Part shown: positions 7,022-15,884 of the stretch, in pieces
How the letters are laid out: the number at the start of each line of letters is the position of its first letter
Position numbering within the stretch: the stretch's first letter is position 1
Assembly: GCA_946414315.1 (NCBI GenBank)
Contig: CAMKNZ010000003.1
Span: forward strand, 1 to 64,000
DNA from: an uncultured Clostridia bacterium
GTDB lineage: Bacteria; Bacillota; Clostridia; Christensenellales; Aristaeellaceae
DNA length: 64,000 nucleotides
Direction: 5' to 3'
Translations under genes and position numbers: made by a program
The notes under the pieces: generated by a model
Databases searched by the model: none
What the model was told of the DNA's origin: nothing
The model's input: the letters and a program-made list of their open reading frames with translations, nothing else

Positions 7022-8365
7022 TCAGGCTGCGTCTTCCAGCGCATAGGCTTCTTCCAGTTCCTCCAGCACATTGACGGAGCGGTCAAACAGGCTGAACAGG
7101 TCCGCTTCGGCGATCAGGCCGTCCCCGTTGGTTTCAACGCCTTCGAAGCTCAGGACATATTTCAGGGGCGGATTGTCCAGCGTCAGCATTTCGGCGCTGC
7201 GGATCTGGTCGGTGCTGCGGTAGACCATGCTGACGCGGTACCATACCTGTCCTTCCCGGTCCCGCAGGCGTTCGAACATCAGTTTCACGCCGATGGGCGC
7301 CTTGGTCTCGATGCTATCGGGCAGCGCGTCCAGCTCCGCGCCCAGCGCGGAGAGCGTGCCGAGCACGGTACAGTCGTGGGCGCAGAAGAAGCTGAACTTG
7401 CGCTGTTCGTTCTTCAGCTCCGCCTCCAGCTCCCGGAGCAGCGGGTTCGTGATGTTCGCGGCCACCAGCGGCGCGCCGTGCTTCATCTCCAGGCAGGTGG
7501 ACATAAACTGGCCGATGGCGGCCCAGTCGTCTTTCGCCAGCGCGTGCCCGAAGGCGGCCTCCGCTGCGTCGGGCGCTTCATAGTACTGCAGCAGCAGCGC
7601 GTCGCCCACCTGGTAGGCCGTCTGGATCGCGCCGGTGAGATTCGGTTCCTTGTCGGCTTCCATCTCGTATCCGGAGCCGTCCGTAAGCAAGTCGCCGTAC
7701 CTGCCGCTCTGATAGGCTTCGCTGTCCTGCATATCCACGATGTCCATGATCAGCTTGATGGCGTCCCGCGTCTGCTCCGCCAGGCCGTCAAACCCCGCGT
7801 CGCCGCCCAGCGCAGCGACCTGCGCCGTAGCGTCCTCGGCATAGGCGTCGGAATAGAAGTGCAGCACGGGCTTCATGAAGTCCTCCGTGCCCTTTGAATC
7901 CCCGGGGTATTCCACCTCAATGTCCGCCAGCGGAAACAAACCCGCGGCGAAGTACCGGGCCGTTGCCCTGCAGCGCTGCTTGTCCCGGGCATTGAAGCGC
8001 ACCTCGCCCTCCTCCGGGATGCTGTTTTCCGGAATCAGGCCCTCCTGATCCAGCCACTTCCGGAAGTACTGCCCCATGCTGGTCTCCTCGATCCCGCCCT
8101 TCAGGGTCAGCTCGCTGGAACCGGCGGACCACTGAATCCAGTCATGGGGCGTCAGTTCGCTCGGAACGGAGCCGTTGCTGGACAGGGGAGCGCGCAGATT
8201 GTGGCGGCTCAGGATCACCACCTGCTCAAGGGTGTAGGGATCCCCGGCGGCCGCCGCGCCATCGGCTTCGACTGCAACTACCGTGTTATCCGCCGCGGTC
8301 TCCGTAAAAGAATACGATCCGAAGCACATCATGAGCGCCATCATCAGGACCAGAAATGTTTTCAT
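7022..8365 (-). CDS. exported histidine-type acid phosphatase, glucose-1-phosphatase (Agp)-like
   Basis: A histidine acid phosphatase that would hydrolyse phosphomonoesters outside the cell membrane. The catalytic motif reads SRHNLRAPL, the RHN variant of E. coli Agp rather than RHG, and the following SSNGSVPSELTPHDWIQW also resembles Agp. The proton-donor HD is present in FFCAHDCTVLG. The ATG at 8365 is chosen over the longer frame from 8389. It has an AAGGCGG site nine bases upstream and starts directly with a signal peptide (MKTFLVLMMALMMCFGSYSF). The mature form is ~420 residues, normal for the family. It has its own promoter. Substrate (sugar phosphate versus phytate) is not settled by sequence. 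Confidence 0.88.
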   Translation of the reverse strand: MKTFLVLMMALMMCFGSYSFTETAADNTVVAVEADGAAAAGDPYTLEQVVILSRHNLRAPLSSNGSVPSELTPHDWIQWSAGSSELTLKGGIEETSMGQYFRKWLDQEGLIPENSIPEEGEVRFNARDKQRCRATARYFAAGLFPLADIEVEYPGDSKGTEDFMKPVLHFYSDAYAEDATAQVAALGGDAGFDGLAEQTRDAIKLIMDIVDMQDSEAYQSGRYGDLLTDGSGYEMEADKEPNLTGAIQTAYQVGDALLLQYYEAPDAAEAAFGHALAKDDWAAIGQFMSTCLEMKHGAPLVAANITNPLLRELEAELKNEQRKFSFFCAHDCTVLGTLSALGAELDALPDSIETKAPIGVKLMFERLRDREGQVWYRVSMVYRSTDQIRSAEMLTLDNPPLKYVLSFEGVETNGDGLIAEADLFSLFDRSVNVLEELEEAYALEDAA

Positions 8366-8430
8366 CGTTTTTGTCCGCCTTCTTTCCATATGGCTTTTTT
8401 CACAGGATATCGGTCGCTTTTTTGGGCTTT

Positions 8431-8459
8431 ATCATATCCAAAAAACGGCAATCGGTCAA
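8431..8459 (-). promoter_or_regulatory. promoter of the histidine phosphatase gene
   Basis: Minus-strand -35 TTGACC (8454-8459), 17-bp spacer, -10 TATGAT (8431-8436), ending 66 bases before ATG 8365. The same hexamers and spacing precede the thioredoxin-fold gene. Confidence 0.75.
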
Positions 8460-8485
8460 TTGGACCAGGGGAACGGTTCCGGGTT

Positions 8486-9949
8486 TTATCTCCCGAATTC
8501 AGTCAAAAGATCCAGTGCCGTGCGCCAGCAGGTCTCCGCAGCCGGATTCCCGGTCACCCCGGACGCGCAGATTTCATCCTGCAGCGCGTACATTCTCTCC
8601 CTGATATAAACCCCTGCGGCTTCATCCTCCCTGGCGATGTGTTCCAGCATGGAAAACACCCAGTACCACGAATCCCTCCAGCCTTCCGGATAGAGGCCCC
8701 AGGTTCCGTTTTTCATCCGGTAGCACAGGCCTTTCGCGGGTCTTTCCTCCGTATGCTCCGGCATGGCGGTTTCCGCATGGAAGCTGCCGAACACTTCGGT
8801 CGTCGTCATCGGCTCATAAGGCACAAATACGCTGGTCCGGTTATCCGCCATCGATACCCATTCCACCGTGCCGTGATCCCCGGCGCCGCTGATCTGGAAG
8901 ATATGCGTCTCCAGGCTCCTGTGATTGCTGATCGGCTCCTGCTGATACAGCGCCATCACATCCCTGATCCCCTGCTTCCCTTTCAGCCGGATATTGGTAT
9001 ACGGGGGAACGGTCTTCCCTTCCGGATCCACGTTGGAAATCCTGAATGCGCTGCCTTCAATCCCGGACGCCATCAGATCCTCAGGATACACCGGCTCCCC
9101 CGCCAGCGCGTTCAGTCCCGCGGCCAGCCGGAGATAGGTCGAATCGGGAGAGTCGTCATAGGAAGCCGCGTAGTCAATCAGCCCCGCTTCCGCGTCCCCG
9201 GCAAATGTCCCTGCCCGGACAGCGGTTCCGATCAGTCCAGCGGACGCGGCCACGTTTTCCGTATCCTTCAGGTCGACAAGCCCGATCACGGAAATGTTCG
9301 GGCAGAGGAATGCCAGGTCTGCGTTCAGCCTGACAGCTATATACTGGCTGCCGCTCTCATTCTCAATGTACCAGGCTTCCTCGCTGTCGGCCACGATCAC
9401 GCTCCCCGCTCCGTATGCTCCCGTGGTCTCATAGATGGAAGCCAGGAGCCGCATCGCTTCCCGTGCGGAGGATGCTTCGCCCAGCAAAACGGTCGGAATT
9501 TCGGCTTCTTCAATCCCCGATTCCCTGTTGAACGGATCGACGGTTTCGACGGCCGCCTTCCCCACGAGCGTTTCCGTTGCCGTCACGCTGACGCCCCTGC
9601 TGTTCGTCCCACCCGCCTGGTAGGGCGTATGGGCGTGCGTCCCTCCGCAGTCCGGGCAGACGCCCGTGGAATTGTTATCGCAGAACGCCGTGTAGCCGTA
9701 GCTGTCATGGGTGAAGGTCCAGGTGAATCCGTAACAGCCCGTATATACTTCCCCGGCCCTGTGGGTGCCTTCCGGAACCGCGTCAAAGAGCTTCGGCCAT
9801 CCTTCGTCAGAGTAATACTCCTCCAGGCGCGCAAAGACCGTGCTTCCGTCCGCGGTCAGGTTCGACCCGACATAGACCGCCGTACAGGCAAAGGCCCCTG
9901 CAGGCAGGATTGCGAGGACAAGAAGAACAGCGGCCACCTTTTTCAGCAT
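8486..9949 (-). CDS. exported C69 family dipeptidase
   Basis: The protein begins MLKKVAAVLLVLAILPAGAF followed by ACTAVYVG. In C69 (PepD) enzymes the Cys of this ACT motif becomes the N-terminal nucleophile after processing, so Cys22 is the predicted catalytic residue. The segment SNLTADGSTVFARLEEY and the later EAWYIENESGSQYIAVRL are typical of the Ntn-hydrolase fold. ATG 9949 is preferred over the open frame reaching 10156 because it has AAAGGTGG at good spacing and starts with a signal peptide. Length is 487 residues, usual for the family. The upstream region carries copy A of the dispersed repeat. Confidence 0.9.
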   Translation of the reverse strand: MLKKVAAVLLVLAILPAGAFACTAVYVGSNLTADGSTVFARLEEYYSDEGWPKLFDAVPEGTHRAGEVYTGCYGFTWTFTHDSYGYTAFCDNNSTGVCPDCGGTHAHTPYQAGGTNSRGVSVTATETLVGKAAVETVDPFNRESGIEEAEIPTVLLGEASSAREAMRLLASIYETTGAYGAGSVIVADSEEAWYIENESGSQYIAVRLNADLAFLCPNISVIGLVDLKDTENVAASAGLIGTAVRAGTFAGDAEAGLIDYAASYDDSPDSTYLRLAAGLNALAGEPVYPEDLMASGIEGSAFRISNVDPEGKTVPPYTNIRLKGKQGIRDVMALYQQEPISNHRSLETHIFQISGAGDHGTVEWVSMADNRTSVFVPYEPMTTTEVFGSFHAETAMPEHTEERPAKGLCYRMKNGTWGLYPEGWRDSWYWVFSMLEHIAREDEAAGVYIRERMYALQDEICASGVTGNPAAETCWRTALDLLTEFGR

Positions 9950-10010
9950 ATGCGATACCACCTTTTCACCGGCGTGTTTGAAGGAGTGATTTGTCGTCAG
10001 CCCGTTTCCA

Positions 10011-10060
10011 TGAAAGTGATGATTATATATTTCGGCATCCGGCGGAGGATTCCTGTATGG
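10011..10060 (-). repeat. dispersed ~50-bp repeat, copy A
   Basis: Shares TGAAAGTGATG-TTATATATTTCGG and GG-GGATTCCTGT with copies at 15240 and 16842. It lies 62 bases upstream of the dipeptidase start, in the same orientation relative to the gene as the other copies. The minus strand contains TATAAT. Confidence 0.7.
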
Positions 10061-10179
10061 AAAAGCCCTGTTGATCATTTCCGCCGGCCATGGTATAAGG
10101 ATAGGCAGAAGAGAATCATCGGGAGGGACGGTGGCCGTCGGTGCCGGATGCAGCACGGAACATTGCGGGGCAGGAACTG

Positions 10180-11937
10180 ATGCCGGAAAGCGAAAAGCCG
10201 GCGTTCCTGATCCGGAAGTATCACAGGATCCTCAGGGCAGCCATTGTGGTGGAAGCAATCACCTACCTGGCCTCCCTGACTGATTCCGTCGTAGCGGGCC
10301 ATGCGATCGGTGCGGAAGCGCTCGCGGCGGTCAACCTTGTTTCCCCGATGCTGCTGATTATTACGTTCCTCGGCGGGGCAATCAACACGGGAACCGTTCT
10401 GCGTTACTCTTATTACGTAGGCCGCTTTGACAGGGAACGGGCCCATGAGATCTTCAGCGAAGGCTGCATCATGGGAGTGGCTGTCGGTATGCTGCTCTCC
10501 GCGCTTTTCTACGGGCTGGAGCAGGTGTTTCTGTCATGGCTGGCCCTGTCCGAAACGCTGAAGCAGTATGTCCATAACTATTATGCAGTCGCGGCGCTTT
10601 ACGCGGTCGCTGCGCCTCTGGGCTTCCTGCTGGACAATATCGTAATCGCCGACGGCGGGGAAAAACTTTCCGCGGCCGCCAATGTGATCTATATCCTGGG
10701 CAACATCTTTTTCTCGGTCCTGTTTTCGCAGTGGTGGGGCATCAAAGGCGTTGCCGCCGCGACAGTGCTGAGCGTTGTCCTGTTCGACGCCGTGATATGC
10801 CTGTGGTTTTTCCGGAAAAAGAACACGCTGCGGTTCCGGCTGAGATGGAGCTGGAAAGACGCCGCCGTGATCTGCGGGAACGGATTTGTCAGGGCCTCCT
10901 GTTTTGCAATGACTGCCCTGATGGTATTCGTGTTCAATTTGTTCCTGTCCCGCCGTTATCCGCAGGAAATGCTTTCCGTGTTTTCAATTGTACAGAAAGT
11001 CCTTGGCGTATCGGTTGTCTTCCTCGGCTTTTCCATGGCGGCACAGCCCTTGTTCGGCACGCTGCAGGGAGAAGAGAATACCGCCGAACTGCGGGCGCTG
11101 ACCAGGGTCGTCATCCGCAACATGATCCTGGCAGGGTTCCTGATTTCCGCCCTGTTCATCGGTTTTGCGCCGCTGATTGTCAGGCTGTTCGGTATCAGAA
11201 GCGGGGACCTGTTTGACCGCAGTGTTTCCGCGGTCCGGGTGGTCGGATCCACGATGGTTTTCCAGGGCGTGTGCTGCTTTTTCTTCATCTACTATCTGCT
11301 GATCGGAAAAAAAGGAATCTCCTTCCTTGCCTGTTTCCTCAAGGACTTTGCGGCGCCCGTCGGAGCAGGAATCCTCTGCTCCCTGCTTTTTGCCGGGGAA
11401 CACGCCGTCTGGTGGGGAATCGCCGCTGCGCCGCTTGCCGCGCTGGCCGTTCTCGGGCTGACCGTCCGCTGTCGGTACGGAAAAGCGCAGTTCCCTTTCC
11501 TGGTGACGGAGCCGAAAGGCAAGACTTTCGTTTTTGATCTGGAGATTGTGCCGGACCAGACCGTACGGTTATCCGGAACAGTCATGGAGATGCTGAAAGC
11601 AGCCGGTTTCAGCACCCGGTCCCAGACGCTTTCAGGCATGCTGACGGAAGAAATGCTGATGCTGATCTCTGAAAGGAATCAGGGAAGCAGGAAACGGAAC
11701 CGGGCCGCGGTGACCGTAATCCTGGAAGACCGGCTGGCTAGGCTGATTTTCCGGTATGAAGGAAAGGCGATTGACTTTTCAGGCCGGGACGAGCGTATTG
11801 ATTCGCTGAGGCAGTATTTTGTTGAAACGGTTTCCGCTGTGGCCGACGGCAGAATCTATATGCTGACGACCGGCTACAACAGAAATGAACTGGATATCCG
11901 TGATACCGTCCCCACAGAAAATACCGGCAATCCATAA
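10180..11937 (+). CDS. MATE-family transporter with C-terminal histidine-kinase-like ATPase domain
   Basis: Residues ~15-430 form a polytopic membrane protein of the MATE/MOP type, with about 12 hydrophobic segments. The opening ASLTDSVVAGHAIGAEALAAVNLVSP is the usual first-repeat motif. MATE proteins export cations or drugs in exchange for Na+ or H+. The last ~140 residues are soluble. LTEEMLMLISERNQ, then AVTVILEDRLARLIFRYEG, resemble the N-box and sheet of anti-sigma/HATPase_c_2 domains, which would be unusual here. ATG 10180 follows GGGGCAGGA at good spacing; a GTG at 10141 is possible but has no clear site. No promoter was identified with confidence. Confidence 0.82.
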   Translation: MPESEKPAFLIRKYHRILRAAIVVEAITYLASLTDSVVAGHAIGAEALAAVNLVSPMLLIITFLGGAINTGTVLRYSYYVGRFDRERAHEIFSEGCIMGVAVGMLLSALFYGLEQVFLSWLALSETLKQYVHNYYAVAALYAVAAPLGFLLDNIVIADGGEKLSAAANVIYILGNIFFSVLFSQWWGIKGVAAATVLSVVLFDAVICLWFFRKKNTLRFRLRWSWKDAAVICGNGFVRASCFAMTALMVFVFNLFLSRRYPQEMLSVFSIVQKVLGVSVVFLGFSMAAQPLFGTLQGEENTAELRALTRVVIRNMILAGFLISALFIGFAPLIVRLFGIRSGDLFDRSVSAVRVVGSTMVFQGVCCFFFIYYLLIGKKGISFLACFLKDFAAPVGAGILCSLLFAGEHAVWWGIAAAPLAALAVLGLTVRCRYGKAQFPFLVTEPKGKTFVFDLEIVPDQTVRLSGTVMEMLKAAGFSTRSQTLSGMLTEEMLMLISERNQGSRKRNRAAVTVILEDRLARLIFRYEGKAIDFSGRDERIDSLRQYFVETVSAVADGRIYMLTTGYNRNELDIRDTVPTENTGNP

Positions 11938-12262
11938 CGGACTGCCGGCAGCTCCTTTGGACGATCCCGCCGGACGCCTGTTCAATTTCACTCAGACCGA
12001 CTTCTTTCTTATTCCCTGCCGTTTCCTTCTGGTCCCTTTTTTTACATTCGTTTTGTTTACCCTGTTCTGCTTATTGATACACGGCGGATTGCCTGCCGGC
12101 AGGGTTCCGTGATGCGTTTTATTGCCGGAAACCGGAACGAAACCGGCAGGCAGCGCAGATGCTTTCTCGCAGCAGGAAAGGCAGTTGATACAAAAACGTT
12201 TTTTTCTGCTATAATACTTTTATAAGGCAGAAAAAAACATCAGAGAAAAAGGATACAACGCA
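11938..12262. other. 325-bp intergenic stretch with a long imperfect hairpin
   Basis: No convincing gene. A pyrimidine-rich segment (~11995-12070) is followed by perfect 10-bp arms TGCCTGCCGG (12090-12099) and CCGGCAGGCA (12143-12152), with a further inner GGTTCCG/CGGAAC pairing. No T-run follows, so it may be a structured RNA or a Rho-type end for the transporter transcript. The promoter of the next operon follows at 12185-12215. Confidence 0.5.
12185..12215 (+). promoter_or_regulatory. promoter of the membrane protein/channel operon
   Basis: A consensus -10 TATAAT (12210-12215) lies 19 bp after a TTGATA -35 (12185-12190). The spacer is T-rich and slightly long. The leader to ATG 12263 is ~40 bases. 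Confidence 0.65.
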
Positions 12263-13633
12263 ATGGACAAATCACCAGCAACACCGGGAGAAAAAAAGCT
12301 GCGCCGGAAATGGCATGAACGGACCGCGGAAAAGGATATCCGCTACCGGGGTCCGCTGAACTACCAGCATTTTCAGATTCTGGGCTGGCTGTGCATTGTC
12401 GCGTCCCAGGCCCTCCTGATTCTGAGCCTGGGCGAAAAACTGGGCAGACTGCCCGCAGCCTATGCCGGTTTAGAAGGACCGTTGACATATATATCGTGGC
12501 TGTCCCTGCCCTTCCTGCTGATCGCGAACTTCGCCCAGATCATGAACGGGCAGAAATCCTACCGCTTTCTGCTGATCAAAAACTTCTGTGCGGCCGGGGC
12601 GATCTGGGGGATCTATGCTTTCTTCCTGAACCGGTATGTGATCGGAACCATCGATATGTTCAACGACGGGACCATTACCAGCCTCGAAGCGTTCTCCCGG
12701 ATCATGGAGAAAGCCGAACCGACCGGGGTTCTCTGTTTCAACATTTTTGTCGACCTGTTCCTGTGCACCCTGGTGATGTTCTTCCTGAACTACAAACCGA
12801 CCAGGATATTCAAAGGGAAAAGCCGGTTCATTTTCCGTTCCTTCGCGCTGCTGCCGGTGGTGTACGAAGCGGGCTGCATTGTGCTGAAGGTCCTGGCTTC
12901 CCGGAAAGAGATCACCGTCTCGCCTTTCTTCTATCCGCTCTTTACAGTGAAACCCACAATGACCTTTGTACTCTTCATTGTGCTCGCCCTGTACATCAAA
13001 ACCCGGGAACTGCGTTTCCGCCGTCACGGGAAAACGCATGAGGAATACAAAGCTTTCCTGAACACAAACAAAAACTCCTGGGATTTCTCCCGTTTCCTCG
13101 CGATCGCGCTGGTGGTGATCGCCCTCGTGGATATGGCGATTCTGCTTTTGGTAACCGCCAGGGAAACCGTCGGCATGACGGAAGAGACATTCATGAATGA
13201 TTATTATCCGACTGCCGTAATCATGGGGTTCGGTAATTCCTTTGTACTGATCTTCCTGGCCCCCCTGGTGCTGCTGTTCTCCTATACGCGGAAACCGAAG
13301 AACGCGATGATCGGAATGCTGGTCCCAGTCTCTTCATTCGCGCTGATCATGCTGCTCTATCTGGAAGCCGGGCACCAGGCGATCCCGATGCTGAGCCTGC
13401 CCAGATTCAATCTGCAGGACATGCTGAACCCCCCGGCCGTAACGATGAGTTATTCCGAGGAAGACCTTCAGGCAATGAGCGATATGTCCGTGGAGGAACT
13501 GCTGGCCGCATATCCCGAACTGGCCGAAACGCTGAAGGATTATCTTCCCGCGGAAACAGCCCCCGCGGAGGAAGCCCCGTCCGAAACCGCCCCTGCAGGG
13601 GAAACGGTTCCGTCAACTCAGGAGGAACAGTAA
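12263..13633 (+). CDS. polytopic membrane protein of unknown function
   Basis: I do not recognise the family. The 456-residue protein has a basic cytosolic N-terminus (~45 residues) and about eight hydrophobic segments, in two groups: ~35-200, and ~215-375. A Pro/Glu/Ala-rich acidic tail (ETAPAEEAPSETAPAGE) ends the protein. An AAAGGA site precedes ATG 12263. The stop is three bases before the next gene, which encodes a potassium-channel-like protein, so they are cotranscribed and may work together at the membrane. Confidence 0.8.
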   Translation: MDKSPATPGEKKLRRKWHERTAEKDIRYRGPLNYQHFQILGWLCIVASQALLILSLGEKLGRLPAAYAGLEGPLTYISWLSLPFLLIANFAQIMNGQKSYRFLLIKNFCAAGAIWGIYAFFLNRYVIGTIDMFNDGTITSLEAFSRIMEKAEPTGVLCFNIFVDLFLCTLVMFFLNYKPTRIFKGKSRFIFRSFALLPVVYEAGCIVLKVLASRKEITVSPFFYPLFTVKPTMTFVLFIVLALYIKTRELRFRRHGKTHEEYKAFLNTNKNSWDFSRFLAIALVVIALVDMAILLLVTARETVGMTEETFMNDYYPTAVIMGFGNSFVLIFLAPLVLLFSYTRKPKNAMIGMLVPVSSFALIMLLYLEAGHQAIPMLSLPRFNLQDMLNPPAVTMSYSEEDLQAMSDMSVEELLAAYPELAETLKDYLPAETAPAEEAPSETAPAGETVPSTQEEQ

Positions 13634-13636
13634 GCG

Positions 13637-14641
13637 ATGAACATTCAGAAACTGAAGCGCAACAGGACCTTTATGACGGTTCTGCAGGGATTGCTCCTGC
13701 TGGTGATCCTGTCCACGCTGTTTTCCGTGTGCATCAATCTGCTGGTAACAGGATTCAGCGATGACGTAAGTGCTTTGAACGAACAGATCGCCAGCGAGCA
13801 GGCCGGGGACGGGGACGGCCATGAACAGAAGGCGGCCGAAAGCCTGGAAGTGCTGAACGAAGCGACCGCCGAACTGGAACAATACAGAAGCGAAACAGGA
13901 TCCCTGAAGCTTCTGGCGGTCATCATGTACGCCGCCTTTGCCCTGCTGTTCCTGCTGAAGGCACTGATCACCCGTGACAGCTGGCGCCTGAATCAGTTCC
14001 GGTACGGGATCGGCTGTCTGTTTTTTGCCGCCTGTGCCACCGGCTTTCTGTTCGCAGATCCGGTAACAGCGCGCATCCTGGCCGTTTCTTTTCACGCTGC
14101 AGCGCTGGCCGTGGATCATGTCTTTTCCATCGTCAGAAATCATAAGGTTCGCAATGTAATCCCGCGGGTGCTTTTCATCCTGATCCTTCTGGTCATAACA
14201 GCCTACGCGTTTGTTCTGGGCGGCAGCATCGCGCTGCTCTGTCTGCTGTTCTTTACCGTTCCCCGGATCTTTTACTACATCGCCCAGATTGCCTTCTCAC
14301 GGATCAAAATGGATGTGCTGCGCAAAATCGTGAGAAAAACCTATGCGGCGGAGATCCTGTTCGGCATGCTCATGCTGATCGTCGCCTTCTCCATTGTCCT
14401 GCCGCAGTTTGAAAGCGGCATCCCGTCCTTTGAGGACGCGCTCTGGTACTGTTTCGCGATCGTAACAACCATCGGGTTCGGTGATTTCACAGCCGTCACG
14501 CTGCCGGGAAGGATCATTTCCGTGGTCCTCGGCCTTTACGGGATCATCGTGGTCGCCCTGGTCACATCCATCATCGTCAACTTCTACAATGAAACCAAAA
14601 ATACCGCGGATCCGGATGAAACGGAAACCGCGGAACAGTAA
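13637..14641 (+). CDS. potassium-channel-like ion channel protein
   Basis: A 334-residue membrane protein ending in a pore module: a pore helix (DALWYCFAIV), the selectivity filter TTIGFGDF at residues 277-284, and an inner helix. This matches the two-TM potassium channel domain (Ion_trans_2), although the filter is GFGD rather than GYGD. Five or so hydrophobic segments precede the pore, with an acidic predicted extracytoplasmic loop at ~40-85. There is no recognisable RCK/TrkA-N domain; the C-terminus is a short acidic tail. The gene follows the polytopic membrane protein by three bases with GGAGGA upstream. Confidence 0.85.
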   Translation: MNIQKLKRNRTFMTVLQGLLLLVILSTLFSVCINLLVTGFSDDVSALNEQIASEQAGDGDGHEQKAAESLEVLNEATAELEQYRSETGSLKLLAVIMYAAFALLFLLKALITRDSWRLNQFRYGIGCLFFAACATGFLFADPVTARILAVSFHAAALAVDHVFSIVRNHKVRNVIPRVLFILILLVITAYAFVLGGSIALLCLLFFTVPRIFYYIAQIAFSRIKMDVLRKIVRKTYAAEILFGMLMLIVAFSIVLPQFESGIPSFEDALWYCFAIVTTIGFGDFTAVTLPGRIISVVLGLYGIIVVALVTSIIVNFYNETKNTADPDETETAEQ

Positions 14642-14727
14642 CAGACACTGTAAAGCCAGGCCGTCGGCCGGGCAGCTGACAGAGCAGCCAATGCTTCCAT
14701 ATTCAGGCTTTGCCCGCCGAAGCCGGG

Positions 14728-15213
14728 TTATGTTTCCGCCAGCGTGACAAACTGAAAACCCTGTCCGTCAGCGACTGCACAGTACAGGCAGTCGCTGTAT
14801 TGTCCTGTCTGCAGATAATGTTCCATGACATGCCTGGCTGTCAGCGGCATGTCATAATTCATGATATCCGCATAATCCACCCATTTGCATCTGCCTTCGT
14901 TTGACGTGAAAAGCTCATAATGTTCAGGCTTCAGGTTCGCGAAGAAGTAGTAATTCTGCCTGATTTCACCGTTCACATTCCGTAATCCGATGTACCGCAT
15001 TTTCATATCAGTCAGGTCTTCTTCGCCGAGATGAAGCTCTTCCTGCAGTTCGCGGAGAACACAGGCTTTCGGATCATTGAGTTCTTCTTTTTCAAAATGG
15101 CCGCCGGCGGAGGCGATCCATTGATTCGAAACGACTCTTCCTCCCTGGCGGTACAGTAATAGCATCTGCCCCCTGCAGGAAAGATAGATTCCCGTCATAT
15201 TTCTCAGTTTCAT
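14728..15213 (-). CDS. NUDIX hydrolase
   Basis: A 161-residue NUDIX-fold pyrophosphohydrolase, expected to cleave a nucleoside diphosphate linked to another moiety. The NUDIX box is readable as GGHFEKEE then VLRELQEEL, with the REL-x-EE metal-binding core intact near residues 60-66. The final Gly of the consensus is not obvious. The N-terminus (GIYLSCRGQMLLLYRQGGRVV) is the usual first strands. An AGGAG site eight bases upstream supports ATG 15213. Copy B of the dispersed repeat lies 27 bases upstream of the start. Confidence 0.88.
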   Translation of the reverse strand: MKLRNMTGIYLSCRGQMLLLYRQGGRVVSNQWIASAGGHFEKEELNDPKACVLRELQEELHLGEEDLTDMKMRYIGLRNVNGEIRQNYYFFANLKPEHYELFTSNEGRCKWVDYADIMNYDMPLTARHVMEHYLQTGQYSDCLYCAVADGQGFQFVTLAET

Positions 15214-15239
15214 CTGTTGATCTCCTTATACCGTCAACC

Positions 15240-15293
15240 TGAAAGTGATGGTTATATATTTCGGTACGGGGCAAAGGATTCCTGTCAGCAGGA
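15240..15293 (-). repeat. dispersed ~50-bp repeat, copy B
   Basis: Most complete copy. It reads TGAAAGTGATGGTTATATAT then TTCGGTACGGGGCAAAGG and ATTCCTGTCAGCAGGAT on the plus strand. It lies just upstream of the NUDIX start, and its minus strand carries TATATAAC as a possible -10. Confidence 0.75.
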
Positions 15294-15316
15294 TCTGCAT
15301 ATGAAAGACAGTCGTC

Positions 15317-15877
15317 CTAACCATAATATTTGTCGATTCCGCCATAGCCCATGATCAGCTTGTTTCGCCTGGTTTTATCAATGAAGCTGTTCAGGCGCTT
15401 CTGAAACTCATCCGGACGCTTCCGGGCCGCTTCTATATACGCGATCCTGATGCGCTTATACGGGTCTGAGAATTTTTCATAATTTTCCCATACGGCCCGG
15501 TCCTGCCGCAGGGCGTTTATGATATCCGGCGGGAAAACAAACCGGGTATGAATGACAGGAAGAATGCTTTCCTCAACCTTCGGATGAATCAGTCCTTTGG
15601 CGTGCAGCCAGATCAGTCTCTCGATATTGGGCTGAGAGTACGGACTTCCTGCCTTGCGCGGGGAAAAGCGGCGGATACAATGCTGTTCGTCCAGACGCCT
15701 GTTTGTGCTGTCGATCCATCCGAAACAAAGCGCTTCTTCCACAGCGTCGTTGTAGGAAAGGCCCGGTTCACCGGAATCTTTTGTCGGAAACACAAACCAG
15801 ATTTCCGGCAGTGTTTCAAAATGGTCCGCGAGAAACTGCCGCCATTCGTTTCTCTCGCCGGTATAAAACATTTCCAT
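15317..15877 (-). CDS. YdeI/OmpD-associated family protein
   Basis: A 186-residue soluble protein matching the YdeI family, some members of which affect sensitivity to cationic peptides or bacteriocins; the biochemical role is unknown. Family features visible are SYNDAVEEALCFGWIDSTNRR, then RRFSPRK and a WLHAKGLIHP segment, and the C-terminal YIEAARKRPDEFQKRL. ATG 15877 lies seven bases after the stop of a truncated NUDIX-like reading frame whose ribosome-binding site is strong, so translation may be coupled to that remnant. The gene follows ydcF-like DNA on the same strand. Confidence 0.85.
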   Translation of the reverse strand: MEMFYTGERNEWRQFLADHFETLPEIWFVFPTKDSGEPGLSYNDAVEEALCFGWIDSTNRRLDEQHCIRRFSPRKAGSPYSQPNIERLIWLHAKGLIHPKVEESILPVIHTRFVFPPDIINALRQDRAVWENYEKFSDPYKRIRIAYIEAARKRPDEFQKRLNSFIDKTRRNKLIMGYGGIDKYYG

Positions 15878-15884
15878 ATCCGTT

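Noticed and set aside
7022-8365. RHN in place of RHG in the histidine phosphatase active site
   Set aside because: First taken as a broken motif, but E. coli glucose-1-phosphatase (Agp) also has RHNLRAPL, so it is a normal subfamily trait.
8144-10180. Long plus-strand frame over the phosphatase and dipeptidase genes
   Set aside because: Antisense shadow with no family match. The minus-strand genes have signal peptides, catalytic motifs and ribosome-binding sites.
11885-12112. 75-codon hydrophobic plus-strand frame overlapping the end of the MATE gene
   Set aside because: It starts inside the MATE gene, has no ribosome-binding site, and its hydrophobicity comes from pyrimidine-rich DNA.
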